From Methylosarcina fibrata AML-C10 (lineage in GTDB: Bacteria; Pseudomonadota; Gammaproteobacteria; Methylococcales; Methylomonadaceae): a stretch of 64,000 nt of DNA. Both the position numbers and the translations under genes were made by a program. The stretch is taken from assembly GCF_000372865.1 (NCBI RefSeq), contig NZ_KB889965.1, positions 4,850,500-4,914,499 of the forward strand, written 5' to 3'. Positions 36,301 to 43,556 of the stretch are shown here, piece after piece. The notes beneath the pieces are model-generated. The model was not told the origin of the DNA. It searched no databases and saw only the letters and a program-made list of their open reading frames with translations. Each line of letters begins with the position of its first letter. Within the stretch, counting starts at the first letter, position 1.

Positions 36301-37469
36301 ATCCGAACCGACTTCTGCAGCAACTGGCCGAAAGCCGAGTCACCGTTCTGGAAGCGGTCCCTTCGATGATTCAGGCTCTGCTTGAGCTGGCCGGAACGAC
36401 CGAACTGCCGGATTTGCGCTGGCTGATCGCCTGCGGCGAAGCGTTTCCGCCGGAACTGTGCCGGCGCTGGATGCAGCATTTCCCGAAAGTCCGAGTACTC
36501 AATGCTTACGGGCCGGCCGAATGTTCCGACGACGTTACTTACCACGAAATCACCGAAATTCTCGGCGACTCGGATACCTTGGTGCCGATCGGCCGGCCGG
36601 TGGCCAATACCCGCTTGTATTTGCTCGATCCTTGGCTGGAGCCGGTGCCGGTGGGTGTGCCCGGCGAACTCTGCGTGGCCGGCATTCAGGTCGGGCGCGG
36701 CTATTTGCACCGTCCGGGGCTGACCGCGGACAAGTTCATTCCCGATCCTTTCGGCGCTGACGGCGGGCGTTTGTACCGAACCGGTGATCTCGGCCGTTAC
36801 CGGGAGGGCGGTACCCTCGAATTTCTGGGACGCACCGATCACCAAGTCAAAATTCGCGGCGTCCGTGTCGAGCCCGGCGAAATCGAAGCGCAACTGCTGG
36901 CCTCCCCGTTGGTGGCGCAGGCCCTGGTGACGGTTCAAGGCGACGGTATCCACGGTAAGCGTTTGGCGGCTTATGTCGTTTGTAAGGAAAGATGCGCGCT
37001 AAGCGATGCCGAATTGACCGGCCAACTGCGCGAGTATTTAGGCGGCAGCCTGCCGAGCGCGATGGTGCCGTCCGTTTTTATCCAGCTCAAGGCGATGCCG
37101 CTCGGCGCCAACGGCAAAATCGACCGCAAAGCCTTGCCGGCGCCCAATCTCGACGAACAGAGCGGAAGGACCTATTTACCGCCGAGAAATGAGGCGGAAG
37201 TCATTCTCGCTGGCATTTGGCGGGAAGTCCTGGCGGTTGAGCGGGCCGGTGTCGAGGACAACTTTTTCGATCTGGGCGGGCATTCATTAACGGCGGTCCA
37301 GGTGATGTCCCGAATACGCTCCGCATTCGGCGTCGACATTCCGCTGCGGCGCGTCTTCGAAGCACCGACCATCGCGCAGCTCGCTCTGGCAGTTGAAGAA
37401 TGTCTGATCGAACAAATCGATGCGCTTTCGGAAGAGGAAGCCCAGGCGCTGCTGGAGGAAGAGCCATGA
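27306..37469 (+). CDS. Lipopeptide synthetase: FAAL-PCP-C-A(Ser)-PCP-E-C-A-PCP, no thioesterase
   Basis: A 3387-residue non-ribosomal peptide synthetase. Approximate domains: fatty acyl-AMP ligase 25-600 (QYTSGSTGDPKG, WLPLYHDMGLIG); PCP 640-715 (GLDSLKAVE); condensation 745-1190 (HHIAVDLWS near 899); adenylation 1245-1745; PCP 1745-1815 (GDSI); epimerisation 1835-2290 (HHLVVDGVSW, EGHGR, FNYLGRFD); condensation 2295-2740 (HHILVDAW); adenylation 2755-3280; PCP 3285-3360 (GGHSL). The first A domain reads D-V-W-H-I-S-L-I-D, a serine code; with the E domain this gives D-Ser. The second reads D-I-W-E-I-C-A-D-D, an acidic pocket that suggests a basic residue. The protein ends in a short acidic tail, with no thioesterase or reductase. 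A GTG at 27327 with GAGG upstream is an alternative start. Confidence 0.95.
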   Translation: MFHSEVVVRCIEESGLTANSQATSANLVELACSRANEKPDRTAYVFLQDGENESGRLTFAELNRRARVIAARLQRMGMAGKRALLLYPPGLDYIEGFFGCLYAGVVAVPASLPTRRQKPRLLAVINDAAPAVMMTTTDIAAKIRDELASGSDAYVATKVSSRDVGVAPTIPNPVWLATDRPEAESTERWIKPELSLESLAFLQYTSGSTGDPKGVMVSHGNLMANQAAIKQGFGHTENTTVVGWLPLYHDMGLIGNLLQPLYLGATAVLMPPMAFLEKPVRWLKAISNYRANTSGGPNFAYDLCCRKVAAEQMQALDLSAWTLAFNGSEPVRAVTLERFAEKFAGCGFRRESFFPCYGLAEATLYVSGEKLPSAGYAKCPEEKPQVRRVSCGATSDHHEIRIVDPETGSPCQDVCIGEVWVAGPSIAQGYWNRQEASEQTFRARLAEKPGMDRSMIDSNAQSFLRTGDLGYLDNGRLYITGRIKDLIIIRGRNFYPQDIEQALTGEIPALVPDSCVAFSINRESEEQLIVAAEITRAAMRSGDYEVITAAMRKLLAEVCELAAAELVLVQAGAVPKTSSGKIRRQPCKQMYLENSLPVLFRSGDAPVECAPVGEQGGLKALEENSPEYQLLQQALWAVPQAQRAPLITRFLKHRMARLLKVEESLVATDSPLRSLGLDSLKAVELKHAADDLLGTNAPLSLFLSDDSLEKIAEKLSGISEAAVEHVIHAHVSDSIEQSERCAFYNSNLSATQFSMWTMQHLEPNSIVYNLHLALCIAGALERERLRQAFRCLAERHPMLRTVYRTDGNGGVIQQVMPVAELPDFFTAVDASAWPEPQLQSDMARRAAEPFDLTTGSLLRIACYVHGKPGLQNDPFCSPECSDGQSLPIETCYTLLICAHHIAVDLWSVLILVSELKTIYAELSAGAEVQLNALPSDYTDFVAWQSDYLKSPASEKAWAYWQRQLTGELPLLALPTDRPRPAAPDYRGASLAFGLRRDETEQLKKLAGQRGVTLFALLLTAYKVLLHRYTHQKDVIVGVPSSGRSQSRFAPIVGNFVNPLPLRSYPSGNKTFTDYLAEVNAALLSALEHQDFPFSLTVERLQPERIAEHWPIYQTLFVLQQAQAGVDADLAQLALGEDGEFSVWGNMQAKPLAIQQRVENFDLKLMAAESKDGLLFSFQYRCDLFTAEMVADWAAQFRRLLMGVAFTPDGCLSELPMLSPERLHQLTKAWNKTEKGYIGADTLHGLLEEQVLRTPDAVALVSEELTLSYLELNQRANRLAHVLIGQGVRPGTAVGICSERSADMVIGLLAVLKAGGAYLPLDPDYPKERLTAMLEDAQASLILAQSRFITHLPAHFRAGIITLQPDCLPVTGVAGDNPGISVGGAALAYVLFTSGSTGRPKGVGIPHAGVRNRLLWMQERFGLDGGDAVLQKTPYTFDVSVWEFFWPLLAGARLVMLEPGAHKEPERLTAAIRQHGITTIHFVPSMLSAFLEADSLHLCRSLRRVICSGEALTAELQQRFFAQSGAELHNLYGPTEASIDVTAWSCRRDRNPQTVPIGRPIANTRIYLLDDHLNPVPANVAGELYIAGVQLARGYLNRPDLTAERFLPDPFDKAGGRLYKTGDLARYREDGNIDYLGRSDHQVKLRGFRIELGEIEAKLSEHAAVRQAAVIVREDHPGSKRLVAYLVTTPDATADEVYWNEFLEGSLPDYMIPAAYVKMEQLPLSANGKLDKKALPVPFIGERFFDRYVAPRTPAEKILAGIWAQLLQVERVGIHDNFFGLAGDSILAIQVVSRARKAGLRLTPRQLFQYQTVAELAEAAVPMSDLRNESEAIPGRGVLSPIQHWFFELDLTNPHYWNQALILRPRIGLDPDLMAEAVRQVWNHHDALGYRFRREADGWIQNGTSDMIVEVFQRMDLSNVPEAGMAERFEQERRHWQASLHIGSGPLSRVVWFDLGEGGIRILIVIHHLVVDGVSWRILLDDLQTVYRQLVRGEAAVLPPRTSSFDQWSGRLQALAGSEAEDTEITYWQDIVVARVPPVPVEFPEGSVLEGKAASVRVELNAEDTDFLLHEAAVPYRTDVNDLLLTALALALNAWNHAQAVRIDVEGHGRVDLFENMDLSRSIGWFTAVYPLLLDLPPDAGPREAILAVKTQRQQVPRQGIGFGMHRYLADAGLGCEGAISAVLFNYLGRFDRLFGSDALFDTEIEPIEACRDSGSPRAYELEINAGVQQGCLVFEWRYGLERYRESTVQAVAERCMAILQDLLKHCRVPEAGGLTPGDFPLANLSEAELNALPYPASLIEDVYPLSPMQEGMLFDTLLAPGSGIYLMQDRFELQGFVDAAVFKQAWQQVLDRQPVLRTAFHWETASSPRQIVLRRVELPFDYLDWREIPPARQEALLEQLLREERELGFDFAKPPLMAIRLLRLTEDRYCFIRSYHHILVDAWCMSLILVELKQNYERLMRGQPGCQAAAPSFRDYLAWLQQQDEAATERFWRNYLRGFDEPTPIAIGKAAQAEADKNSTVGDAMMLMTASETRDLNALAQRYRLTPNTLIQAAWALLLSRYSGNSEVLFGVTVAGRPVDLPGSDTMLGVFINSLPLRVRLRPEQALRDFLDGLLEQNLEIRQFEHASLLQIQAWSDLPRGTALFESLLVFENYPIDPSLRSGEGLLNIVDVKTRTHTNYPLNGMVIPGERLHLQITYHTDRYGRAAVERMLGHFYNLLTAIVRKPEQRLGELTLLSERERQRMLVHWNRSDYAFPQPCDVVARFERQVERTPEAVAVACQGEWLSYRELNVKVNTLAHALRTRGIESDSLVALLSDRGIGFATMMLAVFKAGAAYLPLDPGHPDARLQQVLSEGRVAWLLADSPYLERARALFTGAVDGTAHGDTVAAPSMTLVVLSLQELSDLYKHTQHNPPRRHMPGQLAFTIFTSGSTGTPKGAMVEHRGMFNNLITKVSVLGLSEADIIAQTAGPCFDISVWQHLTALVCGARVEIVPDDIVRDPNRLLQQLAESRVTVLEAVPSMIQALLELAGTTELPDLRWLIACGEAFPPELCRRWMQHFPKVRVLNAYGPAECSDDVTYHEITEILGDSDTLVPIGRPVANTRLYLLDPWLEPVPVGVPGELCVAGIQVGRGYLHRPGLTADKFIPDPFGADGGRLYRTGDLGRYREGGTLEFLGRTDHQVKIRGVRVEPGEIEAQLLASPLVAQALVTVQGDGIHGKRLAAYVVCKERCALSDAELTGQLREYLGGSLPSAMVPSVFIQLKAMPLGANGKIDRKALPAPNLDEQSGRTYLPPRNEAEVILAGIWREVLAVERAGVEDNFFDLGGHSLTAVQVMSRIRSAFGVDIPLRRVFEAPTIAQLALAVEECLIEQIDALSEEEAQALLEEEP
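27751..27811. repeat. REP-like 26-bp hairpin inside the NRPS coding sequence
   Basis: Arms at 27751-27776 and 27786-27811 are reverse complements at 25 of 26 positions around a 9-nt loop (AAAGTCTCA). The arm begins GTGGGAGCGACGCC; the same head GTGGGAGCG begins the intergenic REP at 45809. The element is in frame and encodes roughly SGSDAYVATKVSSRDVGVAP in a linker of the FAAL domain, about residues 149-169. Confidence 0.85.
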
Positions 37470-37542
37470 ATTAGAAAAAGCTAAAACGTAACCCATTGAA
37501 TGATAGGCGCTGGCTGCTTTTTACGACACTACCGAAAAAACA

Positions 37543-40056
37543 ATGATCGATAATAATCAACAACAAAAAAAACTTTCGTTACAGCTAAACAACGGCACCT
37601 CGTTTTTTTTCGAAAATACTGGTCCCTTAATACGTCCGGCTTTAAACAATAAATGCCTTACTTTGATGGCTGCTATTGCTGCTTGTGTTGCGCCGCCGTC
37701 GGTGAAAATAGCCGTGGCCGCGGAGACCCAGGCTGCGGCAACGATCCAGTTCGACATACCGGCGCAAGATCTGGCGCAAGCTCTGGGCGCATTTACCTTG
37801 CAGAGTCGTCTGCACATCCTGTATGAAGGCGCGATCGCACAAGGGTTGCGCAGTGCGCCGCTGAAAGGTAGCTACCGGCCGCAGGAAGCGCTGCGAAGAT
37901 TATTGATCGGCACGCAGCTTAGGGCCGACTTTGTCGACGAACGGACGGTGACTTTGGCACGTAAAGCCGCATCCGCTACCGATGCCGACGGTGCCAATGC
38001 CGAGACCTTGCCGGCAATGCGTGTCACGGCCGGCGTCGTGTTCGACCCGAACGATCCCTACAATACCGAATACACCATTCAAAATTCCAGCACGGCGACC
38101 AAGACCGACACGCCGATAATGGAAACGCCAGTCAATATTCAGGTGGTTCCTAGAGCCGTAATGGACGACCAGCAGACAATACGGCTCCAAGACGCAACCA
38201 AAAATGTAAGTGGCGTCCAACGGAATTTTACCTTCGGAAATGGTTATGAATCTTTCACAATCCGCGGGTTTTCATCGGGCTCCAACTTTTATCGAAACGG
38301 TGTCCGGATGTTCGCGCAATCCAGCGAAACCGCTCATTTGAACCAGCTTGAAATATTGAAGGGCCCTGCAGCTATGTTGTTCGGGCGTGTTGAACCCGGT
38401 GGTCTGGTCAATTTGGTCACTAAAAAACCGCTGGATCAAGCTTATTATTCCTTGCAGCAACAATTCGGTTCCTATGATTTCTATAGGACTACAGTGGATG
38501 CCACCGGACCCATAACCAACGATAAATCCTTGCTCTATCGGTTCAATCTAGCTTATCTCGGCACGAATTCTTTTCGGGACATCGTGTTTGACGACCGCAT
38601 TTTTCTTGCCCCAAGTTTGACTTGGCGTCTTAGCGATGCGACAGAAGTCAATCTGAATTTCGAATACAAAAATGAAGATACCGTCGATGACTCTGGCATA
38701 CCCGCCATCGGTAACCGGCCTGCCTCCATTCCCTTAAGCCGATTTTTAGGAGAACCTTGGGAAAATTATCACGTCGAAACCAAACTAATCGACTTCAATT
38801 GGACACATAAATTCAACGATCATTGGAAATTTCAAAATGGTTTTGTTTGGAATGACCTGACTTATAACTGGCGGGAACATTATTCCACTTCTTTACAGAC
38901 AAATAATCAAACGCTTGACCGATCTCCTTGGTTAGTCGATTCCGATAGGGAATCTCATACCGTTTATGCAAACCTTACCGGAGACTTTGACACTTTCGGA
39001 TTGCATCATAAGGTGTTGCTGGGCGGCGATTATTTTTCTCTGCAAGCTGATAAAGCACAAGGTGTCGATAGCGATCCTTCATCAACTATCGATATTTTTA
39101 ACCCCGTTTACGGTACGGCCAACCTTAACAGTCTCGACACCATGCGAAAAAATGCACCGAATTTCTTTTATACCAATAATGAGGAATGGTATGGCGTTTA
39201 CTTTCAGGATCAAATTAAATTTTTGGGAGATAAAATCCATATCCTGGGCGGCGGGCGTTACGATTGGGCCAGTGCCTCTTCAAGCTATTCAACGGTTTCC
39301 TTCGCTAACCCCGCAAACACTAATAATGAGCACTTTAGCCCTCGTGTCGGTTTGTTATATCGCCCTTGGCAATGGTTATCTCTATACGGTAACTTCACCG
39401 AGTCTTTGGGTAGTAATAATAGCGGACGTTCACGAACAGGACAGCCTTTTAACCCGCAAATCGCTACCCAGTACGAAGCCGGTGTGAAAACCGAATTGTT
39501 CGATGGTCGCCTTACGTCGAGCATTGCCTATTATTACCTGACAAAACAAAACGTCCTGACTCCCGACCCCGTAAATTCCCAATTCAGCGTAGCGCTTGGC
39601 GAAGCGAGAAGCCAGGGCATCGAATTTGACATGAAAGGACAGGTATCTGATTCAATCAGCCTGATTGGAACGTATGCCTACACAGACGCAAGAATCACTA
39701 AAAGCAACGACAACAATCTGGGAAACCGCTTGCTGAATGTACCCGAACATTCCGGCAGCGTTTGGGGCAAATATGATTTTGTGAACACGCCATTGCAGGG
39801 GTTGAGTTTTGGAGCTGGCGTTTACCTGGCGTCAGAACGAGAAGGGGATACTGCAAACTCCTTCCAGTTGCCGGGCTATGTGCGAGTTGATGCGATGGCT
39901 GCTTATTCGATGAATGTGATGGGTACCAAGCTAACAACCCAGCTAAACGTCAATAACCTGCTTGATAAAAGATATTTCGCATCCAGCTCAAACAGTGCAT
40001 CGATATTACCAGCCGACCCGTTAACGGTAATCGGATCGGTGAGATTGGAATATTGA
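37543..40056 (+). CDS. TonB-dependent siderophore receptor with N-terminal signalling domain
   Basis: An outer-membrane ferric-siderophore-type receptor of 837 residues. After an N-terminal leader with a hydrophobic stretch (LTLMAAIAACVA) comes an STN signalling domain (about 70-145, IQFDIPAQDLAQALGAFTLQ), the part that contacts a FecR-like anti-sigma regulator. The plug follows (IRGFSSGSNFYRNGVRM; LEILKGPAAMLFGRVEPGGL) and then the 22-strand barrel, ending LTVIGSVRLEY with a terminal aromatic. It lies 73 nt downstream of the synthetase and near fecI/fecR, so it probably imports the metal complex of the lipopeptide and signals its presence. No clear Shine-Dalgarno sequence was seen. Confidence 0.93.
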   Translation: MIDNNQQQKKLSLQLNNGTSFFFENTGPLIRPALNNKCLTLMAAIAACVAPPSVKIAVAAETQAAATIQFDIPAQDLAQALGAFTLQSRLHILYEGAIAQGLRSAPLKGSYRPQEALRRLLIGTQLRADFVDERTVTLARKAASATDADGANAETLPAMRVTAGVVFDPNDPYNTEYTIQNSSTATKTDTPIMETPVNIQVVPRAVMDDQQTIRLQDATKNVSGVQRNFTFGNGYESFTIRGFSSGSNFYRNGVRMFAQSSETAHLNQLEILKGPAAMLFGRVEPGGLVNLVTKKPLDQAYYSLQQQFGSYDFYRTTVDATGPITNDKSLLYRFNLAYLGTNSFRDIVFDDRIFLAPSLTWRLSDATEVNLNFEYKNEDTVDDSGIPAIGNRPASIPLSRFLGEPWENYHVETKLIDFNWTHKFNDHWKFQNGFVWNDLTYNWREHYSTSLQTNNQTLDRSPWLVDSDRESHTVYANLTGDFDTFGLHHKVLLGGDYFSLQADKAQGVDSDPSSTIDIFNPVYGTANLNSLDTMRKNAPNFFYTNNEEWYGVYFQDQIKFLGDKIHILGGGRYDWASASSSYSTVSFANPANTNNEHFSPRVGLLYRPWQWLSLYGNFTESLGSNNSGRSRTGQPFNPQIATQYEAGVKTELFDGRLTSSIAYYYLTKQNVLTPDPVNSQFSVALGEARSQGIEFDMKGQVSDSISLIGTYAYTDARITKSNDNNLGNRLLNVPEHSGSVWGKYDFVNTPLQGLSFGAGVYLASEREGDTANSFQLPGYVRVDAMAAYSMNVMGTKLTTQLNVNNLLDKRYFASSSNSASILPADPLTVIGSVRLEY

Positions 40057-40213
40057 GCCTAATGCCCAATGAAACAAGCCGGTATGTCGTTTGATTTACG
40101 CAAGAGGCGTTGGTAGTAGGCTACATCAGTATGTATTACATCATAAGTCTTCGTTAATGCAACGAATCTTTTGATGGATTAGGTCGGCCCTAACCTTTGT
40201 AATAGGTGAGTCC

Positions 40214-41476
40214 ATGAATTATTTAGCAAACAATTTGGCGACCAAATCGAACCGTCTGGAGCGATTGAAAAGCCGCCGCAAGCTGTGGTTGCAGGTCCAT
40301 CTATGGTTGGGTCTGTTTGTCGGTGGGATGCTGGTGATAATTAGTCTCACCGGTAGCGTCCTCGTATTCTGGCAGGAAATCGACGAATGGCTGAACCGGG
40401 ATTTGATGCGGGTCGAAATACCCAAAGACGATCGGGTCTCCTACCGCCCTCTCTCGGAAATCGAAGCGTCCGTCAAATCCTCGTTGCCGGAGGACGCCAA
40501 ACCGGGCTATGGCTACCATTATCCCCGTCACGAACGCGGGGTATTCGTCTACTGGTACGCGCTACCCGGCCAGAACCAAAACGCGACCCACACCCTATTC
40601 ATCAATCCGTATACCGCGGAAGTCACGGGCGACCGGGTTTTCTACTCATCGGAAAGCCCGTTCCGACACCGTTTCATCGGTTTTATTTTCAAGCTGCATT
40701 ACGGGCTGCTGCTGAAGGATACAGGAATTACCTTGGTCGGCATCCTAGCGGCGCTGTCGCTGGTTTCCCTGCTGAGCGGGCTGATCGTGTGGTGGCCCTT
40801 GACCGGGAAATGGGCACAGGCTTTCACTGTCAAGCGCCGGGCGAGCGTCGAACGGCTCAATTTCGACCTGCATAAAACCTTCGGCATTTATTCGATGCCG
40901 GTATTGGGTACGGTCTTGCTGTCCGGCGTTTATTTCAACCTGCCCCAGCAGTTCGACTGGCTGGTGAAGCAGGCTTCGCCGGAAACTCGGGTCCGGGATA
41001 CGCCGCCGCCGCAATCCTCTATGATTCCGGGAATCGCTCCCATAGGCCTGGAGCGGGCCGTGACAATCGCCGAAGCCGCGTTTCCGGGCGGGCGCTGGCA
41101 TTTGCTGAAACCCCCGGACGGCAAGCACGGTGTATACGCCCTGACGCGCATTGATGTGCCGGACCTGAGTTGGTTCTGGTCGGAGCGCACCGTTACTGTG
41201 GATCAGTACTCGGGGAAAATTCTGCAAGTGAGGGCACCCGATGTGCGCCGCAGCCCCGGCGAATCCTTCCTCGACTGGCAATGGCCGCTGCATTCCGGCC
41301 AGGCCTTCGGCTGGTGCGGCCGTATTCTGGTTTTTCTGTCCGGTTTGGCTTGTCCGGTGTTGTTCATCACCGGATTCGTTCGCTGGCGGCAGAAGAAGCG
41401 GGCGGAACGCCGCCACAGCAACAAGTTCGTCCCGGTTTTATACCGCGAAACCCAACTGGAGAAGAAAACCCTATGA
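40214..41476 (+). CDS. PepSY-domain inner-membrane protein (siderophore utilisation type)
   Basis: A 420-residue PepSY-associated transmembrane protein. The N-terminal helix (HLWLGLFVGGMLVIISLTGSV) is followed by a PepSY domain, a second helix (LVGILAALSLVSLLSGLIVW), a third (GIYSMPVLGTVLLSGVYFNL), a second periplasmic segment and a C-terminal helix (GRILVFLSGLACPVLFITGF). Conserved His residues in HLWLGL, FKLHYGLLL and FDLHKTFGI suit heme or metal binding. Proteins of this group accompany TonB-dependent receptors, and some act as ferrisiderophore reductases in the periplasm. That role is inferred here from position. It overlaps the methyltransferase gene by four nt. Confidence 0.85.
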   Translation: MNYLANNLATKSNRLERLKSRRKLWLQVHLWLGLFVGGMLVIISLTGSVLVFWQEIDEWLNRDLMRVEIPKDDRVSYRPLSEIEASVKSSLPEDAKPGYGYHYPRHERGVFVYWYALPGQNQNATHTLFINPYTAEVTGDRVFYSSESPFRHRFIGFIFKLHYGLLLKDTGITLVGILAALSLVSLLSGLIVWWPLTGKWAQAFTVKRRASVERLNFDLHKTFGIYSMPVLGTVLLSGVYFNLPQQFDWLVKQASPETRVRDTPPPQSSMIPGIAPIGLERAVTIAEAAFPGGRWHLLKPPDGKHGVYALTRIDVPDLSWFWSERTVTVDQYSGKILQVRAPDVRRSPGESFLDWQWPLHSGQAFGWCGRILVFLSGLACPVLFITGFVRWRQKKRAERRHSNKFVPVLYRETQLEKKTL

Positions 41477-42960
41477 AATCGAAGCACATGCAGTGTATTG
41501 GTTGCGGTTCCGAAATAGCAAGCCACGGCACTTCCGATTACCGGTGCGTATCGTGCGGAATGACCTTTCCATCTATCGATGGCATTGGAATATTTCTGCC
41601 CAAGCCCATGGCATCGCTGTTCGGTTTTCTGGACGAAATAGAAAGTGCCCAGTTTGCTTTTGAAAAGACCCAGGCCGAGCTTGGCGAATACCTAGATCAA
41701 AACCCGGCCAGTGAGTTATCGGCAAGGATTAGAAAAACCCTGAGCGGCATGGAATGTAATCTGCGTTTGCTGAAGCAGCAGTGCGCTCCTATTCAAAATT
41801 ACTTGAACGGTTTTTCCAGGCAGGAGGATTTCTTGTCCTGGGCATCCGTGCAAACCGCTTATTCTTATAACCACATGCTGGGGTACTTTTATCAAGACTG
41901 GCATCCGACTGCGGATTTTGTCTCGGCGACATCGTTATTCGAACGGGTGATCCTGGAACATTGCCGGGACAAAGCCAGTGCGGTCGTGCTGGGTGCGGGC
42001 GCATGCGGCTTGCTACACGCTATTTCCGGGCACTTCGGCCAGGCCATAGGCATAGACCTGTCCCTGCCGACACTATTGACGGCCAAGGATTTGATGGCAG
42101 GAAATCCTCTAACCGTCCATATCGAGAAAGCCGCGTGGAATGAAGCCGTCATATCGCCCCCGCCGAAGCCCCCGTATAACCTAACGCTGTTGGTCGCCAA
42201 CGCGATGAATGTTCCGCTCAAGAACTCAACCGCATCGGTCGTTCTGACCCAACACGCGCCGGAATTCAACACAGTAGGGCTGATGGGCGAGATTCATCGA
42301 ATATTGGCTCCGGACGGTCTGTGGATCAACTTATCGCCGGGCTTCATTTTTCCGGGTGATCCGGGCGTGTTGGGCGGACGCAACCTTGGGGAATCCCTGA
42401 GCTATATCCATAAGCGCGGGTTTTCCCTGGTCGATTCCAGAATTCATCGCTTCAGGATGCACGACTTCGAGTCAATAAACCGGGAAAGCGGTACCGTCGA
42501 AAAAAACATCCATTTTTTCGCGGCACGGAAATCTACTGTACTGGATATCACCGCCAATAGCTATAAATCGAATGATCCGGGTATTTTTTGGCAAGCCATT
42601 CCGAAAATGGCCGACGAACAGATGCTGAGCCTGATACAGCGCAAGACATTCACCGGCGTAAGAATCGAAAATCGCATGGAGCTTGGAATAAGGGATTACC
42701 TGCTTCCCATCGGCGGTACTTACTATCACATCGCCGACGCCCTGTTTTCGTCCATCGACGGTAAGCGCCGCCTGTCCGAGGTTTACGACAACCTATTGGC
42801 GCAACAGATAACGCTGAGTGAATCCGAATTCATTGAAATAGTCGGATTTTTAGCTATGGAGTGCGGAATCATCAACTATCATGCTACCGATAATCGGCTC
42901 GATAAACCTTCTCGATACCTTTCCACGGAATCGCCGCCTGTGGCAAGTCGGCACGAATGA
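41473..42960 (+). CDS. SAM-dependent methyltransferase with N-terminal zinc ribbon
   Basis: A 495-residue protein. The ATG at 41473 overlaps the PepSY-gene stop (ATGA), so it is translationally coupled. Residues 8-35 hold two CxxC pairs (CIGCGSE, YRCVSCGMTF), a zinc ribbon. A class I methyltransferase core follows, with motif I VVLGAGACGLLHAISG and an acidic residue in IGIDLS. The sequence before it (SYNHMLGYFYQDWHP) recalls N2227/carnosine-N-methyltransferase-like proteins, but that resemblance is tentative. The last ~80 residues (YYHIADALFSSIDGKRRLSE) look like a small helical PqqD-like domain. Linkage to the receptor and synthetase suggests that it methylates the lipopeptide or its precursor; it is not a standard siderophore gene. 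Confidence 0.75.
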   Translation: MKSKHMQCIGCGSEIASHGTSDYRCVSCGMTFPSIDGIGIFLPKPMASLFGFLDEIESAQFAFEKTQAELGEYLDQNPASELSARIRKTLSGMECNLRLLKQQCAPIQNYLNGFSRQEDFLSWASVQTAYSYNHMLGYFYQDWHPTADFVSATSLFERVILEHCRDKASAVVLGAGACGLLHAISGHFGQAIGIDLSLPTLLTAKDLMAGNPLTVHIEKAAWNEAVISPPPKPPYNLTLLVANAMNVPLKNSTASVVLTQHAPEFNTVGLMGEIHRILAPDGLWINLSPGFIFPGDPGVLGGRNLGESLSYIHKRGFSLVDSRIHRFRMHDFESINRESGTVEKNIHFFAARKSTVLDITANSYKSNDPGIFWQAIPKMADEQMLSLIQRKTFTGVRIENRMELGIRDYLLPIGGTYYHIADALFSSIDGKRRLSEVYDNLLAQQITLSESEFIEIVGFLAMECGIINYHATDNRLDKPSRYLSTESPPVASRHE

Positions 42961-43032
42961 ATGCGGAAAAACCAGTTCAACCCGGTAAACAGAGGGGTAT
43001 CGATAATGTTGGTCAATAATCTAGTCTGGTAG

Positions 43033-43057
43033 GTCGGGCACGTTTTTTGTGCCCGAC
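43033..43057. repeat. Hairpin repeat, copy 1 (flanks toxin-antitoxin pair)
   Basis: GTCGGGCAC (43033-43041) pairs with GTGCCCGAC (43049-43057) around a T-rich loop. A nearly identical hairpin lies at 43898-43923, so the toxin-antitoxin pair sits between two copies. Either a REP-like repeat family or terminators. Confidence 0.7.
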
Positions 43058-43166
43058 ATTTTCGATGCGGCGATAGGAGGTAACGGTTACGGATCACCGA
43101 ACGGCCTCTTCGCCGTCCAACGGTGGCGCTGTTGCCCGATCTACTGGACTTATTTTTTGCTGTCAT

Positions 43167-43556
43167 TCATTGGACGTGTTGCACAGGACCTGGGTATTCG
43201 GCCAAATAGGCGTCGGACGTCAATAGTGTGATGCCTTCGGCAATGGCTTGGGCGATCAGTAAGCGGTCAAAGGGATCTTTATGGATTGGCGGCAACGCGC
43301 CGATGGCTACCGCATGCTCGCTCAGGATCGGTAGTTCACCGTAGCCATTGTCCAGCAGGCCGCGCCGCAGTAGGCGCGGATCGACCTGGAAGTCTTTACG
43401 GCCTAAGCCGCATTTGATAACGATTTCCCAAAGACTGGCGACGCTGAATAACAGTTCGTTTTCAAGGGAGCTCATTAGCGTCTGGGCAGCCGGTGGCAAA
43501 TATTCAAAACCTTCTGCCGCCCACAGCAGCAGATGGGTGTCCAGCAGCAGCTTCAT
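43167..43556 (-). CDS. VapC-type PIN-domain toxin
   Basis: A 129-residue PIN-domain ribonuclease, the toxin of a type II toxin-antitoxin pair. Acidic active-site residues are visible: LLLDTHLLLWA (first Asp), ASLWEI (Glu), KDPFDRLLIAQA (Asp) and LLTSDAYL (last Asp). It overlaps the antitoxin gene by 4 nt. It cleaves RNA when free of antitoxin; the target is unknown. Confidence 0.92.
   Translation of the reverse strand: MKLLLDTHLLLWAAEGFEYLPPAAQTLMSSLENELLFSVASLWEIVIKCGLGRKDFQVDPRLLRRGLLDNGYGELPILSEHAVAIGALPPIHKDPFDRLLIAQAIAEGITLLTSDAYLAEYPGPVQHVQ

Noticed and set aside
41170..42960. Longer methyltransferase frame starting inside the PepSY gene
   Set aside because: The first ~100 codons are out-of-frame PepSY sequence; the ATG at 41473 begins directly before the zinc ribbon and overlaps the PepSY stop.
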